A stretch of DNA of 64,000 nucleotides, taken from positions 4,960,001-5,024,000 of the forward strand of contig NZ_JBHRYQ010000001.1 in the NCBI RefSeq assembly GCF_042649125.1, given 5' to 3'. Below the pieces are notes generated by a model, which was not told the DNA's origin, did not search any database, and worked only from the letters and a program-made list of their open reading frames with translations. Below, one piece after another: positions 43,811-52,527 of the stretch. Position numbers and translations under genes: made by a program. Position 1 is the first letter of the stretch. The number at the start of each line of letters is the position of its first letter. This DNA is from Leadbetterella lacunae. Lineage in GTDB: Bacteria > Bacteroidota > Bacteroidia > Cytophagales > Spirosomataceae.

Positions 43811-43877
43811 CAAAGGTCATTTATTTTGCCTTCTGTAGTCTTACAGAATAATGGTTAAAGTTTATACAATTCACACA
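43811..43877 (-). promoter_or_regulatory. Island promoter 2, upstream of csbD
   Basis: Minus strand: TGTGTG from 43877, half-site 1 AATTGTATAAA (positions 7-17), half-site 2 TATTCTGTAAG (28-38), and -7 box GACCTTTG (43818 to 43811, positions 60-67). The ATG follows 27 bases downstream of the box. Confidence 0.85.
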
Positions 43878-44187
43878 TGGTGTTTTAAAATATTGGTATA
43901 CATTGTTTTACGTTTTGTGCTGATACTGAAAAGGGGCATTTTTTAAAATGTTTTACCTAGTGTGAATAGTAAATAGTAAAACTTCTTATGAGATTTTGTG
44001 TAAAAAATATGTACCCTAATTTTATCAAGAATAGATGTCCAAATATTTCCCCAATAGTGTGGAGTTTTTGAGAATGTTTTTAAACACATATTATATCTTA
44101 TAGAAAGTCCATCGTCTTTTTTCGAAAGAAATTAAAAGTTGTGTCATTCAGCATTGTATCAATCGATTGTTTTGACTAAAGGTGTAT
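43878..44187. other. Gene-free stretch between the csbD promoter and the glycosyltransferase gene
   Basis: 310 bases with no reading frame worth reporting. A plus-strand AGTGTGAAT at 43959 resembles the start of the island motif, but neither half-site spacing nor a -7 box follows, and no plus-strand gene lies downstream. Confidence 0.5.
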
Positions 44188-46545
44188 TCAATAAAACTCA
44201 GCTAATTCAATCGCTTTTTTGACCGAAAGGCCTTTTTGAATTTTAATGTTTTCCATTGTTAAGCTTGCCATAAGGTAACTCACCGTAGACTCTGCCCCTT
44301 GGTTTATGTTAACGTAAGTGTCTTCTAAACCGTCGTAGCAGCCGCCTGTGCAGGGGTTATAAATGATCTGGTGGAGGTGGTTGTTTCCTAAAAACCAACT
44401 AAACGCCACTTGCATTTTTTCTTGATAATTGTTTTCATGAAAAACTCCTCTAAATTTTTCTAAAGCCAATATCGTATACGCTACATCTATGGCTTGTTCG
44501 CCACCTTTTTGGGTTCTGTTTGCTTCCTCGCCCCTAAATAACCAGCCGTTGTTTGATATCACGGTTATGGTTTCGTCGGTAAATATTTTAGACAACAGAA
44601 AATCGAAACTTAACTTTGCTATGTCTTTATAAATAGGCTCATTGGTTACCAAATACGCACACAGCATAGCCTCGGGCAAAATACTGTTTCCATACGTTAA
44701 ATAGCTCTCAAACCAGTTCCAGTCGTTTTTTGACTCGTGATAATACATTTGCACCAGCCTGTTTCCCAATTGTGATATCAGGATGACATCACTAAGTTTT
44801 TTACTCACCGTATTTCTGTAATACAAGCCTTTGATAATAAAAGCCATGGCTCGCGATGAGTGTATTTCTAAGGCGTTTGTAAGTGCAAAGTCGAAGGCTT
44901 TTTCGGCTTTAAGAACCAATGCCTCAGGTAAGTTGGCAGCATTAGATATCAAATACCCTAAGGCCCAAATGGCCCGCCCATTAGAGTCTTCGAGGTTGGT
45001 TTCATAGTTTTGAATCGTAAACTGCTGCTCTTCGTTTACATAGTTTAAAAAACGGGTGTCGTTTTGTAAACAAAAAACTATAAAGTTGAGGTAAATCTTA
45101 ATATATGCTAAGTCCTCAGCTTCATTGGTTTTTTGGTAATGCATACAGGTTGCCACCAAGGCCCGGGCGTTATCGTCAACGGTATATCCCGAATCTATAT
45201 CTGGCTCGTTGATTATAGAAAACTGGATTAAGCCAAAATTGGTCGTTAGTTTTTTAAGATAATCGAGATTCATTTCCGGAGTTTTATAGTTTAAAAGTAG
45301 TTTCTTGTCCGATAATTCTTGAAACAAAAGTGCATGAGCAATGGCGGCGTTTTCCCAGGCAGTGGGTGCCATGCTATGCAATCCGATTGACCTAATTTCC
45401 TTTCTGAGGGTATCGCTTTTGAGCAATTTGTTTATCTCGGTGGCCAATTGTTTGGAATCTCCAAAATCAAAAGTCACACCTGCACCTTCTTTCAATACTT
45501 CAACCGCATGCGGTATGGGTGTAGACACGATCGGGCAGCCACAGCTTATGGCGTAAGAGAATGTACCGCTTACGGCTTGGTTGGGGTCTTTTGATGTAAA
45601 AACATAAATATCAGTAAGTTGTAAGTATTCGAGAAGGTCAGTCAGCGGCAAAAAATAGTTAATAAACCTCACGTTTTTGGTTAGTCCCAATTTCTCTACT
45701 CTATAAATGAGCATATTTCTATACTTCTCACCTTCTTGGTTTGCTACGTTTGGGTGAGTTTTACCTATAATCAAAAACATTACGTCTTTATTAGCTTTTA
45801 CTATTTTGGGTAGGGCATCTATAGTAGTTTCTATGTTTTTTCCTGAGCTTATTAAGCCAAAGGTAGAGAGTACTTTTTTGCCTTGTAGGTTATATTTTAT
45901 CTTTAAAAGGTCTTTGTCAAGGTGCTGCACCAAGTGAGTACCATGCGGTATTACTTTGATTTTTTCTTGTAAAATACCATAGTCTTCTACCAATATTTTC
46001 ATAGAAGAGTTTGTCATCACCACTATGGCCTCGCTTTGAGCGGCCAGTTTGATCACGTTTTGTTGCAATGCCGCGTTTGGATTTGGCAATACCGTATGAA
46101 AACCCATAATGATAGGCTTATGGAGTGCAATCAAAAATTGCTGAAACTCCAGTTCTTTTTTATTATAAAAACCAAACTCGTGCTGCACCATCACCATAGA
46201 AATGGCTTTGTCTTGGTTTATTTTATCTGCCAATTTGGCAAATGAACCGGGCTCGTCGGTGTTGAGTTTATATTTTACTTTGGGACCATACGGGTGCTTT
46301 TCGGTATTCGACTCTAAGGCACAAATTCTGATTTTAAATGAATCCTGAAATTTGTTTTTCAAGGCTTCCACAAGGTCTTTTGAGTAGGTGGCTATACCAC
46401 ACTCGCGAGGAGGGTATGAAGTAAGGAATAGGATTTCGGGTAGCGAATCGGAGCTTTCTGACTCAGGTTTGAAAGCGTTAACCATATTTTGTTGCCTTTC
46501 AAAACCAAAGATACTGTTGTGATTAAAAAGCGTTTCATTTCTCAT
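44188..46545 (-). CDS. GT4 glycosyltransferase fused to an alpha/alpha-toroid glycosidase-like domain
   Basis: 785 residues. Residues about 35-415 are a GT-B fold family 4 transferase: 'FLTSYPPRECGIATYSKDL' near 41-59, 'VIPHGTHLV', 'VLSTFGLISSGKNIETTIDAL' near 227-247, and the donor-site 'PNQAVSGTFSYAISCGCPIVST' near 320-341. Residues about 430-785 are helical with 'DSGYTVDDNARALVA', 'SNGRAIWALGY', 'EAMLCAYL' and 'GGEQAIDVAYTILAL', like six-hairpin glycosidases. It overlaps the GH130 gene by 11 bases. The pair probably builds and trims a mannose-type glycan (inference). Confidence 0.8.
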   Translation of the reverse strand: MRNETLFNHNSIFGFERQQNMVNAFKPESESSDSLPEILFLTSYPPRECGIATYSKDLVEALKNKFQDSFKIRICALESNTEKHPYGPKVKYKLNTDEPGSFAKLADKINQDKAISMVMVQHEFGFYNKKELEFQQFLIALHKPIIMGFHTVLPNPNAALQQNVIKLAAQSEAIVVMTNSSMKILVEDYGILQEKIKVIPHGTHLVQHLDKDLLKIKYNLQGKKVLSTFGLISSGKNIETTIDALPKIVKANKDVMFLIIGKTHPNVANQEGEKYRNMLIYRVEKLGLTKNVRFINYFLPLTDLLEYLQLTDIYVFTSKDPNQAVSGTFSYAISCGCPIVSTPIPHAVEVLKEGAGVTFDFGDSKQLATEINKLLKSDTLRKEIRSIGLHSMAPTAWENAAIAHALLFQELSDKKLLLNYKTPEMNLDYLKKLTTNFGLIQFSIINEPDIDSGYTVDDNARALVATCMHYQKTNEAEDLAYIKIYLNFIVFCLQNDTRFLNYVNEEQQFTIQNYETNLEDSNGRAIWALGYLISNAANLPEALVLKAEKAFDFALTNALEIHSSRAMAFIIKGLYYRNTVSKKLSDVILISQLGNRLVQMYYHESKNDWNWFESYLTYGNSILPEAMLCAYLVTNEPIYKDIAKLSFDFLLSKIFTDETITVISNNGWLFRGEEANRTQKGGEQAIDVAYTILALEKFRGVFHENNYQEKMQVAFSWFLGNNHLHQIIYNPCTGGCYDGLEDTYVNINQGAESTVSYLMASLTMENIKIQKGLSVKKAIELAEFY

Positions 46546-47584
46546 TTTGTATTGAATTTTTCTTTAGTTCAAGTAATAATTCTGATAAACTTACCGATGC
46601 GTAGCAAATGCGTTCGTCTGCCGCACCGTAGTAGATATAAAGCGTGTCTCCGAAAAGAGCTGTTCCCGTAGGAAAGCAAACGTTATTCACTTCGCCATTG
46701 ATTTCCCAAATTCGGGTGGGTTCAAAAAGCGGATATGGCAATCTGCCAATTTCTTTTTGTGGGTTTTCGAGGTCTAGTAATGCCGCACAGGCCGAATAGA
46801 TATAACCATTTATAGAATCTCTGACTCCATGATAGATTATGAGCCAACCGTCTTGGGTTTCTATAGGCGGACATCCACCTCCGATGTAGCTTATTTCGTG
46901 ATCGTATTTTGATGATAAAACCACGTTTTCCTTAAAGGTTGAGAAATATTTCACCCAAAACTGCTCTGTCAGTTCTTCTAACTTTTCTACACCCACAAGT
47001 ATCTGTATGTCAGGCTTTATACGGTGCAGGAAATAGAATTTTCCATTTAACTTTCTTGGAAAAAATATTAGGTTTTTATCCCAAAGCAATACCTCTTTCT
47101 CTGTAGATGATTGCAGGTGGTTTTGGTCATTAAACCTTACATATTTGTTGTCATTGTGGATGTTTTCTTGCGGCACTAGTAGATTAAACTCATCGTAAGT
47201 AATTTGTGGAACTATGATGCCTTTCTTTTCCCAATGAATGAGGTCAGTCGAAACTGCCAATGCTCCAAGTGCATTTATGCCGTCATAAGCCGTATATGTC
47301 AAATAATAAAGGTCATCTATTTTTACAATTCTGGGATCCTCCAAGCCATGAGACTCATAATCAAAATCAGGAACTATTATGGCAGTTTGGTTCCTTTTTA
47401 CTACGGTATGTGGCCCTTCCAATTTGCAATAGCCGATACTTGAGTAATTGTAAAAACTTACCGCCCTATAAAACATATGGACAAATTCGCCCTCTTTTAT
47501 GGTGGCAGGATTGAGCACTCCACTGTTTTCAAATTCAATGGGTGTTTTCTCTATTAGAATTCCTTTTTTTATTACTTCTATCAT
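46535..47584 (-). CDS. GH130-family glycoside phosphorylase/hydrolase
   Basis: 349 residues forming a five-bladed propeller. Family features: 'NSGVLNPATIKEGEFVHMFYRAV' near 20-42, 'GLEDPRIVKIDDLYYLTYTAYD' near 79-100 containing the catalytic Asp region, 'IGGGCPPIETQDGWLIIYHGV' near 230-250, and C-terminal 'YYGAADERICYAS'. GH130 enzymes act on beta-mannosides, mostly by phosphorolysis. It is sandwiched between a 40-aa basic protein and the GT4 fusion, with translational overlap to the latter. Such sequences are often misnamed as pesticidal crystal proteins; that name has no support here. Confidence 0.85.
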   Translation of the reverse strand: MIEVIKKGILIEKTPIEFENSGVLNPATIKEGEFVHMFYRAVSFYNYSSIGYCKLEGPHTVVKRNQTAIIVPDFDYESHGLEDPRIVKIDDLYYLTYTAYDGINALGALAVSTDLIHWEKKGIIVPQITYDEFNLLVPQENIHNDNKYVRFNDQNHLQSSTEKEVLLWDKNLIFFPRKLNGKFYFLHRIKPDIQILVGVEKLEELTEQFWVKYFSTFKENVVLSSKYDHEISYIGGGCPPIETQDGWLIIYHGVRDSINGYIYSACAALLDLENPQKEIGRLPYPLFEPTRIWEINGEVNNVCFPTGTALFGDTLYIYYGAADERICYASVSLSELLLELKKNSIQNEK

Positions 47585-47608
47585 TTCGTTATACGGTTTT
47601 CGTTGAGT

Positions 47609-47731
47609 TTATACGGAGGTTTGGCCACGTTTTTCGTTACGTTTCGCTGCTTTTTCAGAGCGTTTTTCTTTTAGACTTTTGGCGGGAGCTTTTTTGCCCG
47701 ACTTATCTTTTGTATCCTTATTATCTGACAT
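47609..47731 (-). CDS. Small, highly basic soluble protein (40 aa)
   Basis: 40 residues beginning MSDNKDTKDKSGKKAPAKSL; about 30% Lys plus several Arg and few hydrophobics, so probably disordered or nucleic-acid/anion binding. It is too short for usual ORF cut-offs, but lies correctly behind an island promoter (-7 box 47753-47760, ATG 22 bases further) and 24 bases before GH130. I know no characterised homologue. Confidence 0.6.
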   Translation of the reverse strand: MSDNKDTKDKSGKKAPAKSLKEKRSEKAAKRNEKRGQTSV

Positions 47732-47752
47732 TTGACTTATTTATTTATAGTT

Positions 47753-47819
47753 CAAAGGTCAAGATTTCACCTGCAAAATGTGTTACAGAACTCTTGCAGT
47801 TTGTTATAACATTCACACA
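47753..47819 (-). promoter_or_regulatory. Island promoter 3, upstream of the 40-aa/GH130/GT4 operon
   Basis: Minus strand: TGTGTG from 47819, half-site 1 AATGTTATAAC, half-site 2 AGTTCTGTAAC, -7 box GACCTTTG (47760 to 47753). Spacing as in the other members. Confidence 0.85.
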
Positions 47820-47828
47820 TTTTGGGCA

Positions 47829-47855
47829 TAAAAAAAACCATCTGATAAGATGGCG
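47829..47855 (-). terminator. Terminator of the mla operon
   Basis: On the minus strand CCATCT, loop TTAT-type, AGATGG followed by eight T. It separates mlaD from the next island promoter, which starts 10 bases further. Confidence 0.85.
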
Positions 47856-47884
47856 TCTAAGAGATAGGAGAAGTACGGTTTGTT

Positions 47885-48772
47885 TTATGGTTTTATACTG
47901 TCTTTTGGTGTTAAAGTTGGCGTGGAGGTGCTTACTTTATTCACTATCTCATTTAGTTTTTCTTCTTCCTTTTTTATTTCATCATCTTCTTTTTTATTAA
48001 AATAACCTCTCAGAAAAATACTGTTTTTGGCGGCTTTTATAATTTCATTTAACCCGCTAGAACCCGTCTTAAGGTTCATCATGGTGGAGTCAAGCGTACG
48101 GCTAAATTTTTCGTCTATCACTACTTTTGCTAAGGCACCATTCCCGTTGTTCATTTTTTCGGTAAATTCCGCAAATTTCCTAGAGCTGGTCTGTAAATTA
48201 TTAAGAGTACCCTGGAGATTCTCAGAAAACTCTTCGTCTGATATCATTTTTGAGAGGGCTCCATTTCCATTGTTTACTTTGTAACTAAACTGAGCCAAGT
48301 TATCAGAAATCAAGTTTATATTGTCGATGCTTTTTTTCATGCTTTGCATCAAATCCTCTATTTCAATGGCTTTTTTAGAAACCAAAAAATCGTTGTCTTT
48401 TACCGAATTTCGATTAATATTTCCTGGCCAAATCATCAGCACTTTTTCGCCCATTAGACCATCTGAGCTGATACTCACCTTGGCATCAGATTTTATAAAG
48501 GCCTGGGCATTTTTTTCAATAACAATTTCTACAATAACCGAAGTGTCAGACGTCATTTCGATGCTCTCTACCGTTCCGATGTTTATTCCCGAAAACTGTA
48601 CATTGTTCCCGAGTTTTAGCCCACTTACGGTTCTGAAATGTGATTTTAAATGAATGTTAGCTCCAAAAAGGTTTCTTTGTTTGCCCACATAGTAAATTGT
48701 AGTCGCAAAAAGTACGATTCCGATGGTAACAAATAGCCCCAGTTTCCATGTAAATCCCGATTCCTTATTCAT
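47885..48772 (-). CDS. mlaD: MCE/MlaD-family lipid-transport substrate-binding protein
   Basis: 295 residues. One N-terminal membrane helix (about 8-28), an MCE domain (about 36-118: 'HLKSHFRTVSGLKLGNNVQFSGINIGTVESIEM') and a long helical C-terminal part containing a repeated 'NGNGALSKMISDEEFSENLQGTLNNL' / 'NGNGALAKVVIDEKFSRTLDSTMMNL' unit (about 165-230). Works with MlaE and MlaF to move phospholipids between the membranes. Last gene of the operon before a terminator. Confidence 0.9.
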   Translation of the reverse strand: MNKESGFTWKLGLFVTIGIVLFATTIYYVGKQRNLFGANIHLKSHFRTVSGLKLGNNVQFSGINIGTVESIEMTSDTSVIVEIVIEKNAQAFIKSDAKVSISSDGLMGEKVLMIWPGNINRNSVKDNDFLVSKKAIEIEDLMQSMKKSIDNINLISDNLAQFSYKVNNGNGALSKMISDEEFSENLQGTLNNLQTSSRKFAEFTEKMNNGNGALAKVVIDEKFSRTLDSTMMNLKTGSSGLNEIIKAAKNSIFLRGYFNKKEDDEIKKEEEKLNEIVNKVSTSTPTLTPKDSIKP

Positions 48773-48824
48773 TTAAATTTATATTTTGTTGATATTCTAT
48801 TTCTTAATATTGGGTTTTAGTTTT

Positions 48825-49565
48825 TTAAGGGAAAAAAGACCTCACCCAGTCATCTTTACTAATTTCTAGTTCTGCGTAAGTTCCTTCTGCATAAGCTATT
48901 CCGTTTCTCAAAATTATGATTCTATTGCTTGTGAATTTGGCACAGGCCATGTCGTGTGTAATGATAATAGAAGTGGTTTTGTACTTTTTTTGAATATCCA
49001 GTATCAGTTCGCTAATCTCTTTGGAAGTGATAGTGTCTAAACCTGTAGTAGGTTCGTCGTAAAGCAATATTTCGGGTTTGAGTATAAGCGTTCGGGCCAA
49101 GCCTACTCTTTTTCGCATACCGCCTGACAGCTCCGAAGGCATTTTGTTAATGGCTTCAAGTAAACCTACACTTTCCAAAATATCTTTGATGGCAGTTTCC
49201 ACCTCTGAGTCGCTGAGTGCCGGCTGGTGTCTTCGCAGCGGAAAAGCGAGGTTTTCGCTTACCGTCATGGAGTCGTATAAGGCTCCGTTTTGAAACAAAA
49301 AACCTATTCTGAGTCTAATTTTATTAAGTTCGCCTTCGTCTAATTTGGTTATGTCAGTACCGAAAACTTTTATTTAGCCGCTGTCTGCTTTTACCAATCC
49401 TACCAAACACTTGATGGCAATGGACTTGCCTGATCCAGATTTGCCTAAAACCACCAAATTTTCTCCATTTTTTACACTCAAATTTAAACCAATCAATACA
49501 TCCTTGTCTTCACCAAATGATTTGTAAAGGTCTTTAATTTCAATTACTGGAACATTGTTTTCCAC
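48825..49565 (-). pseudogene. mlaF: MlaF-type ABC ATPase interrupted by an in-frame TAA
   Basis: The minus-strand frame from 49565 encodes Walker A 'GKSGSGKSIAIKCLVGLVKADSG' (from about residue 37) and then a TAA (plus 49374-49376, codon 64). The frame continues without shift: 'IKVFGTDITKLDE', 'LFQNGALYDSMTVSENL' (Q-loop), 'LSGGMRKRVGLART' (signature), 'LLYDEPTTGLD' (Walker B) and 'IIITHD' (H-switch), ending at 48825. A complete protein would have 246 residues. As it stands the Walker A and the signature/Walker B lie on separate peptides. The codon normally encodes a variable, often charged residue after 'SG'. Between intact mlaE and mlaD. Confidence 0.85.
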
Positions 49566-49626
49566 TTAAGTGATTTGATTTTAGGGTGTTATATTCTTGT
49601 GAGAGCTTAATTAGTTTTGAAAGATT

Positions 49627-50385
49627 TTAGAAAAAAAGATCGGTCAATTGTACGGCTAACATGTCAATAATAAAAATAGCCAATGATGCATATACAACCG
49701 CCGAATTGGCTGCTTTGCCTACGCTTTCAGTACCGTTTGCGGCAGTGTAGCCCATGTAAGAGCCAATGGTGCCAATAGAAAAACCAAAGAAGAATGTTTT
49801 GATGGTGGCAGGTAAAATATCCACATAACCGAGTTGTTCGAAAACCAAGGAATTGTACCTCACCATGTTTAGTTTGCTGTGGATGTTAAACCCTACAAAG
49901 CCTCCAAAAATACCGATGCCATCTGCAAAAACTACCAAAAGTGGAATCATGAGTGTGGCTGCAAGTATGCGGGTAACCACCAGATATTTAAAAGGATTGA
50001 TAGCCGAAACTTCCATGGCGTCTATTTGTTCGGTTACTTTCATAGAGCCCAACTCGGCCCCAATGCCAGACGCCACCTTGCCAGCACAAATGAGTGCTGT
50101 TATCACCGGGGCTATTTCTCTGATCAGCGAAAGAGCCACCATGCCCGGCAACCACGACTCCGCACCGAATTTTGACAGTGTGGGACGTGATTGCAAGGTG
50201 AGTACCATACCCATAATGAAACCCGTGAAGGCTACCAAAGGCAATGATTTGTAGCCAATTATATAGCATTGCTTTAAAAATTCACGGCCTTCAAATGGCG
50301 GCTTAAAGACTTCTTTAAAAAAACGTATCGCAAACTGAATGACTTGTCCAAAATCGCTAAAGAACTTTTTTAAGTTTAACACCAT
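49627..50385 (-). CDS. mlaE: MlaE-family ABC transporter permease
   Basis: 252 residues with five to six membrane helices. The family signature 'REIAPVITALICAGKVASGIGAELGSMKVTEQIDAMEV' lies near 95-132 and 'GTESVGKAANSAVVYASLAIFIIDMLAVQL' near the end. Inner-membrane permease of the Mla-type phospholipid transporter, paired with the broken mlaF and intact mlaD downstream. Confidence 0.93.
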   Translation of the reverse strand: MVLNLKKFFSDFGQVIQFAIRFFKEVFKPPFEGREFLKQCYIIGYKSLPLVAFTGFIMGMVLTLQSRPTLSKFGAESWLPGMVALSLIREIAPVITALICAGKVASGIGAELGSMKVTEQIDAMEVSAINPFKYLVVTRILAATLMIPLLVVFADGIGIFGGFVGFNIHSKLNMVRYNSLVFEQLGYVDILPATIKTFFFGFSIGTIGSYMGYTAANGTESVGKAANSAVVYASLAIFIIDMLAVQLTDLFF

Positions 50386-50464
50386 AATACTATCTTTTTT
50401 GAAGGATTATCAATGCCGGTTTTAAACTTTCGAATCTAAAGCCTCTTGAAATTTTATGTCAAAC

Positions 50465-51073
50465 TTAACCTTTGCCTACAGGGAAACTTACGCCTACATT
50501 TAAACCAAACGATTGGTTTTTGTAAACTACCCCTGGTGTTTTGTTTATGTTTATAAATCCTTGGCTAAAACCTAAGTCTGCATTTAACCACGTACGTGAC
50601 TTAATTCTGTAGTTAAATCCAACCCCGATTACTCCACCAACGTCAAGTTTTTCGTGGAATGGCTCACCGTCTATTGTCGTTATTTTTGTGCCGTCTTTTA
50701 CTGTAGTTTTTAACAATCTACCCACATATGGTCCTGCATATATTTTGGGTCTAAGCTTATCGCCTGATTCGCCAAAATAGTAAATACCCGTAATAGGCAA
50801 TTGTATGTAATGCAATCTGTTTAAATGGTCTGTATCATTAAAGCCACTACCTAACTGCGAATACAAAAGTTTTGCTCCAATGCCAATGTGCTCGTTTACA
50901 CTATAATTTCCAAAAGCTCCGATAGCCAATCCTGCGATACTTTTAGTGTTTGGTTGTCCAGTAAAACGTGAAGCATTTACACCTATCATAGGGCCTACTG
51001 ATAAGGTTTGGGCATTAGCAACTCCAATATGGATGCTTAATAATGCAATTAGAACAAGAATAGATTTTAACAT
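50465..51073 (-). CDS. Small outer membrane beta-barrel protein (PorT/OmpX-like)
   Basis: 202 residues, signal peptide cut after GVANA. Alternating strands of an eight-strand barrel, 'SVGPMIGVNASRFTG' at the mature N-terminus and 'IGVGFNYRIKSRTWLNADLGFSQG' near the C-terminus, match the outer membrane beta-barrel domain common in Bacteroidota. It heads the mla operon behind an island promoter; a role in envelope adjustment fits but is inferred. Confidence 0.8.
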   Translation of the reverse strand: MLKSILVLIALLSIHIGVANAQTLSVGPMIGVNASRFTGQPNTKSIAGLAIGAFGNYSVNEHIGIGAKLLYSQLGSGFNDTDHLNRLHYIQLPITGIYYFGESGDKLRPKIYAGPYVGRLLKTTVKDGTKITTIDGEPFHEKLDVGGVIGVGFNYRIKSRTWLNADLGFSQGFININKTPGVVYKNQSFGLNVGVSFPVGKG

Positions 51074-51107
51074 TTTCTTAGTGTTTTGTTTTTTATTAAT
51101 TGAAATG

Positions 51108-51173
51108 TAAAGGTCGTGTGGTTTAGGCGTTTTATGTTACAGAATTATGTGGTGGACTTACAAAATTCACACA
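51108..51173 (-). promoter_or_regulatory. Island promoter 4, upstream of the barrel/mla operon
   Basis: Minus strand: TGTGTG from 51173, half-site 1 AATTTTGTAAG, half-site 2 AATTCTGTAAC, -7 box GACCTTTA (51115 to 51108), one base closer than in the other members. It begins immediately after the stop codon of the upstream iron-permease-like gene (51175). Confidence 0.8.
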
Positions 51174-51174
51174 A

Positions 51175-51582
51175 TTAGGCTTTTTTATCGATTTTGGTTT
51201 CTTTCGGTTTTTGTATTTGATCCGCCAGTTCGGTGTATTCTTTTTGCAGATCATGAATTTCTTTTTCAGACTTTGATTCTACGTTTATCACGGCCTTGTT
51301 GGCTGTTTTGGTTGAAACCACCAGTTCGTTTACTTTGAGGTGCAATGAACCCGAAAATCTGCTAAATTCTTTTTGAATAACAAATAAGCTTAAAAATGTA
51401 ATGCCGTGAATCATATCTCTCAATACTTCGTTGGTGTCAAGAGTTTCAAAATCTCGGTTTAAAAACCAGAAAATAATCATCATAAATGCTAGAAAAAATG
51501 TAATGGAACTCCCTAATATAGAGGTAATAGCAAATGCTATTTTCTCAAAAAACGCTTCGAGGTTTTGATAGGTATTTTTCAT
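51175..51582 (-). CDS. Low-affinity iron permease family membrane protein
   Basis: 135 residues. Two membrane helices (about 15-38 and 55-70) separated by 'NRDFETLDTNEVLRD', then 'LFVIQKEFSRFSGSLHLKVNELVVSTKTANKAVINVE', which matches the small bacterial relatives of the fungal low-affinity iron permease. Iron transport is not demonstrated for these short bacterial proteins. Last gene of the yceI-usp unit, 27 bases after usp. Confidence 0.75.
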   Translation of the reverse strand: MKNTYQNLEAFFEKIAFAITSILGSSITFFLAFMMIIFWFLNRDFETLDTNEVLRDMIHGITFLSLFVIQKEFSRFSGSLHLKVNELVVSTKTANKAVINVESKSEKEIHDLQKEYTELADQIQKPKETKIDKKA

Positions 51583-51609
51583 GTTTTATTTACTTTTTTC
51601 AAAGCCTAT

Positions 51610-52458
51610 TTAAATTTTTTCTTTTTTAAATACCAAAAGCGGCGTATTGGCTTTTTCTACAAAATGCGTGGTTATACTGCCTAAAAATAGGTTGCTAAAA
51701 AAAGATTTGTCATATATGGCGAGAGCTAAAACATCCGGTTTGTGCGTACTTACATAGGCTTCTATACCCTCCACCACTTCTTTTCGGTTTAACTCTTTGA
51801 ATGTGATATTTTTGCCAGAAAACTCTGACTTGAGGTTTTTGATGGTGGCTTTACTTGCTTCGTTTACTTCTTTGTCAAAATACTCGTTGATGTGAATCAC
51901 TTTGCATTCGGCTCCAAGCGGCGTAGCAAAATCCAGTAAGGTTTGAGTAGCGTTGGTTTCGTTTTCTTCCAAATCAGACGCATATAAAAATGTCAAAGGA
52001 ACATTAAGACATGCCGTATAAGGCACCACCCAAACAGGACGTTTAGCAGATTTTACTACGCTCTCTGCATTCGAACCTAGCAGCTTGTCTATCGCATTAG
52101 TAACGCCTTTGGTTCCTATCACTATCATGTCAGCTTTTACTTCTTCTGCGGTGCGTACTATTATATCAGTAACGATTCCCACCGCAAGTTTTTGTTCTAC
52201 TTGTACCTTCGGAAGGTTACAAATTTGAATAAGTTTATCCGAAAAATCGCATAGGTTTTTTTCTGCATTTTTTTCAAGCTGATCATCTAATATGACGTTT
52301 TGGGCCATCAGCTGCGATTGAGAACTAAGCGATATTATGTGAGTAAAAACATGTAATATCACAAGTTTGGCGTCAAATTTCCTTGCTAACATGCCGGCGT
52401 ATTGAGCCGCATGTAGCGAGTTTTCACTAAAATCTGTTGGAAAAAGAATAGTTTTCAT
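51610..52458 (-). CDS. Tandem-domain universal stress protein
   Basis: 282 residues, two USP domains. The first begins 'MKTILFPTDFSENSLHAAQYA' and carries 'DMIVIGTKGVTNAIDKLLGSNAESVVKSAKRPVWVVP' near 115-151, the ATP-binding G-2x-G-9x-G(S/N) type region. The second half (about 150-282) is more divergent and ends 'FVEKANTPLLVFKKEKI'. Cytosolic stress protein; sits 70 bases behind yceI. Confidence 0.92.
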   Translation of the reverse strand: MKTILFPTDFSENSLHAAQYAGMLARKFDAKLVILHVFTHIISLSSQSQLMAQNVILDDQLEKNAEKNLCDFSDKLIQICNLPKVQVEQKLAVGIVTDIIVRTAEEVKADMIVIGTKGVTNAIDKLLGSNAESVVKSAKRPVWVVPYTACLNVPLTFLYASDLEENETNATQTLLDFATPLGAECKVIHINEYFDKEVNEASKATIKNLKSEFSGKNITFKELNRKEVVEGIEAYVSTHKPDVLALAIYDKSFFSNLFLGSITTHFVEKANTPLLVFKKEKI

Positions 52459-52527
52459 AGTATTATTTTTTAAGCGAATATGCTGCGTATTAAATAGGAT
52501 AGTTATTTCAAAAGCATGGCAAAGCGA

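Noticed and set aside
43959..44000. Plus-strand AGTGTGAATAGTAAATAG, like the first part of the island motif
   Set aside because: The second half-site and -7 box are not at the required distance, and no plus-strand gene follows.
46535..47584. Pesticidal crystal protein (Cry7Aa-like) label sometimes given to such sequences
   Set aside because: The motifs are those of GH130; there is no toxin domain.
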